From: Coccinella septempunctata | Lineage: Eukaryota > Arthropoda > Insecta > Coleoptera > Coccinellidae | DNA: 64,000 bases | Assembly (NCBI RefSeq): GCF_907165205.1 | Contig: NC_058193.1 | Location: 27,851,521-27,915,520, forward strand | Direction: 5' to 3' | Part shown: positions 56,169 to 64,000 of the stretch, one piece after another | Position numbering within the stretch: the stretch's first letter is position 1 | Layout of the letters: each line of letters opens with the position of its first letter | Translations under genes and position numbers: made by a program | Notes under the pieces: generated by a model | Seen by the model: only the letters and a program-made list of their open reading frames with translations | The model's database searches: none | What the model was told of the DNA's origin: nothing

Positions 56169-58661
56169 TATGATGGAATGGATTATCATATTTGAGGCTT
56201 ATCTACCCTGGTTATTTCAATCAGGAATTACCTAATCCGAATCCTTAAAGATTATTGAATAAGCCAATAAATCCAAATATCTATAAAGAGGTCGCTTTCG
56301 ATTATGGGATACATAGGAGTGTATATTTTATATACTGCTAATTCTAATGCTCACGTACTTTCAACTTCTGTTGCGTAGAACCTACGTGAGTAGGAAGCAC
56401 AACAAGGGTTTTTATCCGTTATTGAAAGAAATTATAAACTCAACGGATAGTACATCCTCAACAACAATAGCATATCGATACCTCATGAATAGAAAAGACT
56501 ATGATAACTAAAATCATCCATCTTGTTTGGCTCCTGATGAAGATTCTAAAATCGAAATGATTCAGGAATGGAGCAATGAATTATGAAAAAAAAATATTAT
56601 GGGAATTTGGAGAGCTGATGATATTGGACGTTTCGAAAATTCTTAAACGAATGTTTTGAATCAAAAGCATCATCTGTCCAAATTCCCATAATAAAGGAAT
56701 TATTTAACGAATGGATGCAAACACCAACAAGAAAAATGAATATGTTCATTTGGAGTGTGAGTGCTTGAAGAACTCGGACCAAATACGTTTCTATAGACTT
56801 TTTGGTTGGAACATTTTTTTTTGTCTAGCGGATCTACTGTTCCACAAAACAGTACAAATCATTTAAAGGGGCCGAAGAGTTGCTTAAGGTTTTTTAATCA
56901 CTAATTTTAGAGGATAAATGTTCATGTTCCTTTCTCATTACCATTTAAATGATTCTAATTATCTCAAAAAGTATCAAATGGAAATGAGATTCCTTCTTTA
57001 TCTATTCCCCATTTGTTTTCAATATGAAGGTCATTATTTGTGTGTCATGTAAACGTATATGCTAAGGGACGTTGTTTATGTTTCCGGTACCGGATTTCAT
57101 CTGGGTTCAGATTTGATTTGTCTCGATATTTTTTTCGAATGTTAATTGCTTGATTTCAATGGTGTCTTACATTTATAGGAGAACCTGATGATTTCCATAC
57201 AGAATTAAGAAATGAGCACGATATTAATATCAGATGGCAACGCATGCCTCGAACTAATCATGAATATTTGTGTCCTTACTTCATTTAATATTTCTAATAT
57301 TGGGAAAGTTTCAAATATTTGGTTTCGCGTATTAAATATACGTCCCAGGATTAATGGGACTAATTTTGGATGTAGGTTCAAGACCTTGAAATAAGAGGAA
57401 AATTGTCCACGGAGATATGTCTCGAAATTTTTCGTTGAAGAGTTGATTCAAAGATTCTTATGGATTAATTAAATTTTTTCAAGGTAGGTCCAAGATAAAC
57501 AAATGAAATTTTCTAGAGGTATTTTTCGAATAGAGTTGCACATGAAACTGAATTTCTCACTCATTTCTCAAAACTTAAGAGGGGTGAAATCGACAACCGT
57601 TTTTTGAGTTTCTATCATAACTTTTCACAGGTTTCAAATACATATCATCATTGAAAATTATGCATCGAAAAGACAATTTCAATTGAAAACTTTATCGTTG
57701 TCCGAGTTTTTATCGTAAAGATGATAGTATTTCCGTAACAAATGAAATATGTCTTTTGCTCTATTTTTGAACAACCAACCAAAAGATGCCATGATCTTCT
57801 CTCGTTACTTCGGGTCAAAATTTTGTAATTTCGAATGTCAGTTGGAACAACAGCATAGTATTAACGATTTAGTTCATTGTGCGTACTTGATTTGTGCATA
57901 AACTATGCCTCAAATTTTTCAAAATGAGGAATATGCCGATGTGATATTCAAAAACAGACCAAAGGATCTAATTTATTCTTCTACGGACATGGTTGGAAGT
58001 CAATGAAGTTCTCAGAAAAAAATCGTGATTTCAATGCATGTTCTTTGATGAGTCTGAATGAAAGTTATGGTGGTTGGTATTTACTTGCCAAAACGTTGGT
58101 TGAAAATGTTTGAGACATTCTCATTCTCCTTTTCATGTTCCTTCGCTTATTTCAGCTTAAGTTTCAATTGACGGATAAAGCAATTCCTCCTATTTGTCTT
58201 AGGTTATTGATGAGGATGTGAAGCCGACGCTTCTCCTTTTCCTGTTCTAAATCAATGAAATTTTCAAAAAATTACGACGGATGCAATTCATCAACATTTC
58301 ATGATTCATTTACCCACGAGAAAATGAGAAGCAGCACGAGATCTCTCAGACTTGTCTCGGAGTTATGGAGTTAATTCTTATATTGTGAGAACGGAAGTGA
58401 AGGGAATAGAAGACATGGAAGAAGGTATAGGGATTGGTGGGAAAAGTATTCGACATTGTTCAGTGGACCTGAGTGAATTGTTTTTTTTCAGATAGTATGA
58501 AGTGGATATAATAAGTTTTCGGAGTCCAATGTAGATTGAACAATGATGAGGTTCCAGAGGTTCAATACTCAATGTGTTTTCCTAGGGGTCTTCATTGAAT
58601 ATTTTTATGGAAATCCTTAATGCATTTTTTGTTAGAATCTTTCAACTGCTGAAAGCTAATA
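56169..58661. other. No recognised gene; one long hairpin
   Basis: Single-copy AT-rich DNA except for the hairpin at 56596-56692. No frame shows a recognisable domain. Confidence 0.4.
56596..56692. repeat. 97-bp imperfect hairpin, MITE- or miRNA-precursor-like
   Basis: The outer 16 bp, ATTATGGGAATTTGGA, are perfectly repeated in inverse. After a 4-base mismatch, 6 of 7 further bases pair (TGATGAT against TGATGCT). The loop contains a small inner stem CGTTT/AAACG. The length and bulge would suit a microRNA precursor; a small MITE is equally possible. No target duplication was seen. Confidence 0.6.
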
Positions 58662-59519
58662 CAAGGATATATTGAAAAATTTTTAGCCTACTATGGAACC
58701 AAACAAAATTTCAATGTCAAAATATTTGATTATTCAACATATTCTCCTCTTAATTGGATACATTTATTACAGCGAACCTGCAACGTCTCTAGACCTCCAC
58801 AGCTTTTATAACCTCCTCGTTGGAAGAAAATTTACGACGTTCTAAACTTTTTTTCAGTTGAGGAAAGAGATGATAGTCGGATGGAGCCAAATCTGGTGTA
58901 TAAGGGGTGCGTTCTAGTAATTCAAACCCTAAATCACGAATTTTTTGCATGGCAACATGAGATTTGTGTGCAGGGGCGTTGTCCTGCAAAAACAAAACAC
59001 CTTTGGATAGCTTTCCGCGTATTTTCTCTTTAATTTTTTCTTGTAGAGTGGTCAGTGATGTCGGCTATTGTTCTACCCTTATCCAAAAAATCAATCATGA
59101 TTATTTCATGGCAATCCCAAAAAACTGAAGCAAGAACTTTTCCAGCAGATTTTTGGACACGAAACTTCTTAGGTCTTGGAGAACCAGAGTGTCGCCATTC
59201 CATCGATTGTTGTTTCTTTTCTGGATTGAAGAAATGTACCCAAGTCTCATCCGTAGTAACAATTCGGTTTAAGAAGTCTACATCGTTTTCAAATCGAGCA
59301 TCGACCGATGCTTCTACCCTTGCACGCTTTTGGTCAACATTCATCCATTCTGCAGCAATTTTTCTCACGTCTTAATTGACGTGAACTATATGGTTTACTT
59401 TTTTGACCTCAAACTTCACACTGACACTTCTAATGAGTTATTGTTCGTTGCTATGGTAACGCAATATTTATTTAATGCGTGGAACTGGTCTAGGCTAACT
59501 AGATATCAATATATCCTAG
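58662..59519 (-). mobile_element. Mariner copy 5, reverse, internally deleted
   Basis: Ends CAAGGATATATTGAAAAATT and TAGATATCAATATATCCTAG with TA flanks (58660-58661 and 59520-59521). The 858 bp lack about 360 bp: the 5' UTR (GTAAACCA) is joined directly to the codons for IVHVN, so the DNA-binding half of the transposase is gone. Confidence 0.93.
58744..59368 (-). pseudogene. Mariner transposase catalytic half (copy 5)
   Basis: Two frames cover the catalytic region. The first (59368-59030) reads VTTDETWVHFFNP with the first aspartate, then KFRVQKSAGKVLASVFWDCH. The second (58995-58789) begins MFLQDNAPAHKSHVAMQK, with the second aspartate, and has YTPDLAPSDYHLF, with the third. Exactly 34 residues lie between the second and third aspartates, so the family is DD34D. 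A frame break lies near 59000-59030, and there is no DNA-binding domain and no start. Confidence 0.92.
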
Positions 59520-61583
59520 TAATACCTACCACGCGTTAGAGGTGATGAGGAACTATAATAAGGCAATTATTTCGACGTTGAGGCATCTTCATTTTTTTGC
59601 CTAATAAGTGTAAAAATGCTCGAACCTTATTTTAAAATCAAATGCGGCTTTCGGTTCGATTTTTGAAAATATTTGAAATTAATCAATAATTAATAAAATT
59701 AATGCCTTCTTCATCGAGCTTTTGTGAAAGGTTGAAAATTTGGATAGATGGAAGTTTGTTATGTTAAACCATGGTGACTTGTGATGTAAATTAGCTCATA
59801 ACTAATGTGATACAATTATTATCTCCTGATGCTATATTTCAAAATCAAGATTCCCCTTTTTTCAGATTCAATTCTGTTTTGATATTTAAAATCAAGACTG
59901 TCCAGTTACTTCCTACATTCTACTAAAAAAAAGATGGCCCCAGTTCCTGGCAAAGATATATCTCGAAAATGATAAAATGCTTTCGCACTCTGATAACCAT
60001 GAAGTTTTACTCCTCATTTAGTCTAAAAAATGATATATAGTACATTCGAATTGTGGTACCTCACAACATTACCATTGATATCAATCCGAGTGGAACCTTT
60101 GTATATCCACACTGGGATTTTGTTATGCACTATTTGCTCCTGGTATTCCGTAGATACTCTATTTCCACGGTTCCACGGTCCCGATTGCATGACATATCGA
60201 AATGACAATAGGTTGTCGCAGATATCGTGAAAAATAGTTCACCTATTGTTCCTTTTCAGTTGTCTATGGAGAGAAAGTAGTTGACGAAGTAAAAAAAATT
60301 ATGTAATGTACCGCAAAGACCTGTCGATAAAAGGTAAAAGGTTTACCTGTTGCAGATGTCTGTCATCAAAATTTGGTTAGGAAATTTAGGAATAGAAGTG
60401 TCAATGAAAGGAAAGCGAAACACTATTTTAAATTCGAGATGGCAGTTTTTTTCTTCAGTGAAAATATTTTTTGTAGTATGTTACATATCTAACAAAGAGA
60501 TTTACTTACTGAAAAAGGTTTACCCACATTAAAATATTTCAGTGTTAACGAATATATAAAAGATTACATCAAGATCTAAAATCAATCCATTTATGAAAAG
60601 ATAACGTGCACATGTAGAACCTAATATATTGCCAACCGCCCTCAAAAAACACGACAGGAAGATAAATTTAAGATTGTCAAAAATATTTGAATCTATTGTA
60701 GCAAATATTATAAAATGTGTTGAATTTCTCATTGTATCGACATTTATTTACACCTATCATACCATAAATTGATTTTTTTGGTATTATATCGCAATTTGGT
60801 ATTTGTCACAAACGTCTAGGTAGCCTGGAATGAGAATTATCCTCAGAATGTAGTTGCCATCACATCATGCTCACATCTCATCATCATCATACTGGACCCT
60901 ATAGAAGTTCCTTCGCGAGTTTGATCTTAAAAAGAACTAGAGAACATAAAGAGCCAAAAGAACAATATACCACTCAGCATACTCTCGAAGAAACGAATAC
61001 CAGGGGTCCTTTTTGCAATGAAAATCTTCTTCCATTACAGATATGCAACTGTTGCAATTCTTCAGAAAAACCAAGAACTCTGTGGCAGAACTAAGATGCA
61101 AGAAACTGTGTGCAGTAATCTAAATGGCTTTATATTTATTTCATATTACCCATGGCAACACGCGGATAATTAGAAGGCTGTTACTTAAAATTCAAAGGCA
61201 ATAATGTCTCAATTAGAGCACCAACTGCTTTAATTAACAGCAATAAAGTGGAACCTCATTTACTGCATTACTTATATAGGTTTTACTAGCTGAATTCAGA
61301 TCTGAAGCTGAAACAATGATGCAAACCTCTCACTCGAAAGCTGGATGACTACCAAGGTTAGGAATATATCCTTGACCTAAACTAGGAAAAAAAAAGTTAG
61401 ATAGAAGTGTGCCTACCACTTAGACAGACTGCAGTTATCAATTTTTGGAATAAATTTCACTCCTTCCCCGACTCGTTTCCAATTATGTCCGATATTCCAC
61501 AAAATACGATCCCAAGACTGAAGTCGCGTAAACCCTTATGGTCCAACTCTTTCCAAGGGACAAGGACATTTGACAGTCTGACA
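59520..61583. other. No recognised gene
   Basis: AT-rich single-copy DNA. Short frames on both strands (60023-60230, 60350-60532, 60867-61094) have no recognised domain. Confidence 0.35.
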
Positions 61584-61842
61584 GCGGGTTTCATAAAACT
61601 TCGATTGTCCGATCAACGATTTGACAGTTACTCGATTTCTAAAACGAAATCACTGAAACCTTTTCATTTCTGAATATTTTGAAAAAGTAGCAATTGAAAA
61701 TAATTGATTGGACGTACAAACATCTCAATTTGATGCGAGAATGATATTCTGAATGATCATGGCTGAATTATCGGTTGAAAACAAATTGACGTCTATTCGT
61801 CAGTCAAGCGTTGATTCCCCGATCAAGCTTTATGAAACCCGG
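61584..61842. mobile_element. Family F MITE, copy 2, both ends intact
   Basis: Begins CGGGTTTCATAAAACTTCGA and ends GATCAAGCTTTATGAAACCCG. The two ends are inverted and share the following ATCAACG. Closely matches 14213-14463. Non-coding. Confidence 0.9.
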
Positions 61843-62963
61843 GGTGAATGTAAAATGGTAGGTATGCGAGCACTATTTCCAACCTAGGTTTGATCTTCCC
61901 AGGAAAATATGGTGTATTCTAAATCGTATGAGAACAGGAAGAAGACTCCCAGGATTTTCTTTTTCTTCGAGGATCAAGGATCAATTTTTGCAGAGTGGGA
62001 TGTCCTTCAATATGAAATTATTAAGCTGATTTTGTGAACAGTTTCATCTATATCTCAATCTACTACACTCACGGTGTACTACACAAGGGTTTTTTACTGG
62101 AGTTTTTCTCTAAGCTCTTGTATCATACGTAAAATTGTATGTTACCCCGTTACGCTAACCTCTGACCTCTGCTAAAACTGTATCTTATACTCATGCTATA
62201 ATTATTGTTTGATTTTGAGAATAGTTATGCGCTTTATCAAAAGAATGTAGGTATACATACTACCCTAAGCATTTGTACCTACTAGAAATTATTGAAAATA
62301 AGTGAATTTGAGTTTTTCCGTCAGCTTAAACTTCCCTAGCAATTCTCAGAAACTCCAAAGTGACTTAGTAAATATTCAATATCTCCGTTGTTTACTCAAG
62401 TGAAGTGAAAGATAACTGTTATTCCTCCGATCGCTGATAGAATACATACGACTTCATTATAAATTTTTCCATTTTTATCTTCCCCATTGACTTTCTTCCA
62501 TAATCACCGATTTACCACTATATTTCTTCGGAGAAAGTTCTCCAAAAAACCACTTCCGATCCACGATCCCCTGCTATCAGGGTAACCGTTCATCCATAAA
62601 GCATAGATTTGCGGCTGTCCATATCAAGATCTAAAAATCAATATTCCGTGTAGAAAGGAACTTGACAGTGAAAAACTTAGCGATCAATCATCCAGGCGTA
62701 GCACCTCTACTGCAGACTGCAGCTGTAACGTGAGAAATCTAGAGCAAGTCCAAGGATAGGTCTATGCCGAAACCGGGCAGCTATTGTCTTTCAAGGATGT
62801 ATGCGATTATTGGAAAAGTGCCGGCAATCATTTCCATCTAATCGATTCCACTATTGAATCTATAAAAAGCACTTTCGCCTTCAGGCATCTTCATCAGTGT
62901 TGGCCAACTGGGCAAAATGCGCCTCCAGACAGCAATTTGACACTGTCTTTCGTTCGTTTATGC
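61843..62963. other. No recognised gene
   Basis: Nothing coding seen. 62640-62960 is GC-richer and unrepeated in the window. Confidence 0.35.
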
Positions 62964-63393
62964 CAGTGATTCCCAACTAGTGGTCCGTGGACCACAAGAT
63001 TTATTACTAGAAGAGTTGCTCTTCCAGAATATGTATCACATTTCCATCTACGCTTATTGTTATTGAGAGATAATCCACTCGAAAAGTGACTATCGAAAAA
63101 TTTACAAAAAGATGGAATCAATTAAATGATCGTCAAGACCGAACGGTTGCATAGAGCTCCATAAAATTTTCAGATTTATTACTAGAAGAGTTGCTCCTTC
63201 AGAATATGTGTCATATTTCCATCTACGCTTATTGTTATTGAGAGATAATCCACTCGAAAGGTGGATTTTCAAAAAAAGTGGAATCAATTTAATAATCGTC
63301 AAGACCGTACGGGTTTATTACATTACAGGTAGTCCCTGCTAAGAAGAATAACATAAAAGAGGTCCCTGGCCAAGAAAAAGTTGGGAACCCCTG
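62964..63393. mobile_element. hAT-type MITE with an internal tandem duplication
   Basis: Starts CAGTGATTCCCAACTAGTGG and ends TTGGGAACCCCTG, giving CAG.G.TTCCCAAC inverted ends typical of hAT elements. An 8-bp target duplication, GTTTATGC (62956-62963) and GTTTAGGC (63394-63401), has one mismatch. Inside, a unit of about 130 bp occurs twice in direct orientation (about 62998-63131 and 63174-63304; GATTTATTACTAGAAGAGTT to AATCGTCAAGACCG), about 175 bp apart. On the minus strand both units read SLNNNKRRWK-DTYS-ATLLVI, perhaps worn coding sequence. Confidence 0.9.
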
Positions 63394-63473
63394 GTTTAGG
63401 CCGTGAAATTTAAATATCTCCTGATATACGGAGTGTTCGGTGAGTGTACGTACAAACTTATAATTATAACGAG

Positions 63474-64000
63474 TATACTGTATTCACATTTATTTTAGCA
63501 GTCGGTTGGCCATGAAATAATTTTCTCAAGTTTTTGTAACTAGAACGGAGTAAGGTTGGCACTCATGAAATGTCGTTAATGTCATAACGCCGTTGCCACA
63601 ACTTATATCAATTTTTATTACGAAAATGCCGAGAGTTATTGAAAAAAGAGACAGGGTTTCAGGAAGTGCTCTTTAGAATTCAGTTCCGCCCATTCAAATA
63701 GTTATACCCTGATATTCTAAAATCCACAAATTTTTCTATTTTTCATTTGACTTGTCCCATACATTGTAAATGTTTTAAGGTACCAATAAATACCTAATTA
63801 TTATTGCTATATCAATGTATTTAAGATGAACAGCCACAAATATGAGCCAGTTGACCTGTTAAGTGTTTATTCAAGTGAAATTTTTGTTCAAAGGTGAAGT
63901 TCATCTTGACTTGAAACTTCCTTTTACTTCCATTGATGCAAGATGAGTTTTGTTGAAGAATTTAACATTTTTGTAATTATCTGTTAATTCCTTCGAGATA
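63474..64000 (-). mobile_element. Family D MITE, reverse, cut by the window end
   Basis: TATACTGTATTCACATTTAT and CAGTCGGTTGGCCATGAAAT match the complement of the right end of the family D copy at 31462-32660. Homology continues to the window end (GTTAATTCCTTCGAGATA corresponds to about 31893). About 240 bp present at 32170-32400 are missing here. Confidence 0.85.

Noticed and set aside
63102..63302. Two similar minus frames (62894-63121 and 63102-63302) as a tandem gene pair
   Set aside because: They are the duplicated unit inside a hAT MITE with a target duplication, not genes.
1..64000. CRISPR arrays, operons, toxin or defence clusters
   Set aside because: No regularly spaced repeats and no bacterial gene arrangement; introns and transposon types show nuclear animal DNA.

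Overview
The window looks like AT-rich nuclear DNA of an insect. It has no operons and no bacterial-type gene packing, it has GT/AG-bounded exons of a metazoan gene, and it is dense with insect-type transposons (mariner, Tc1, pogo, hAT, PIF/Harbinger-like and an RTE-like LINE). A beetle would fit, but that is only a guess from the type of repeats.

The one host gene that can be named is a MICAL-like (MICALL-type) gene on the minus strand. Two consecutive coding exons (12246-12095, then 11032-10845) splice in phase and encode the start methionine and almost the whole N-terminal calponin-homology domain. The rest of the gene was not found and probably runs off the left edge or lies in short exons that cannot be recognised by eye. 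The 5' UTR must start to the right of 12255. A 277-bp hAT-type MITE sits in intron 1 only about 27 bp from the first donor site. Other possible host pieces are weaker: a 223-codon minus-strand frame at 40539-39868 with plausible splice sites, a 132-codon minus frame at 25856-25458, a minus frame at 43197-42897, and two promoter/first-exon candidates near 35.4-35.5 kb (minus) and 50.1-50.2 kb (plus).

Nearly everything else recognised is mobile DNA. There are five copies of one mariner family (2.86-4.60, 37.56-38.48, 41.57-42.64, 54.89-56.17 and 58.66-59.52 kb). All are broken, and three keep both ends and TA flanks. There is one nearly complete Tc1-type element (23636-25020), a Tc1 helix-turn-helix fragment (about 1.9 kb), a pogo-like zinc-finger tail (about 6.0 kb) and an RTE-like LINE 3' fragment (52.85-53.59 kb). 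Three hAT-type non-autonomous elements have 8-bp target duplications (11783-12059, 47776-49493, 62964-63393). There is a TTA-flanked PIF/Harbinger-like MITE (45614-45786). Several MITE families (called A, B, D, E, F and foldback here) recur two to five times, often nested in each other. Many of the families share an outer TACAGGGTG end flanked by TA.

Layout: 0-8.5 kb, decayed DNA transposons; 9.1-10.3 kb, a nested MITE; 10.8-12.4 kb, MICAL-like 5' exons; 12.6-17.9 kb, family A MITEs with possible regulatory DNA between; 19-25 kb, foldback element and Tc1; 25-36 kb, mostly unrecognised intergenic or intronic DNA with MITEs and short perfect hairpins; 37-43 kb, mariners around an unknown ORF; 44.6-49.5 kb, a stack of nested MITEs and a hAT element; 51-53.6 kb, family B and LINE; 54.9-59.5 kb, two mariners; 61.5-64 kb, MITEs. 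The interest of the window lies in this transposon archaeology. No new protein system was found.
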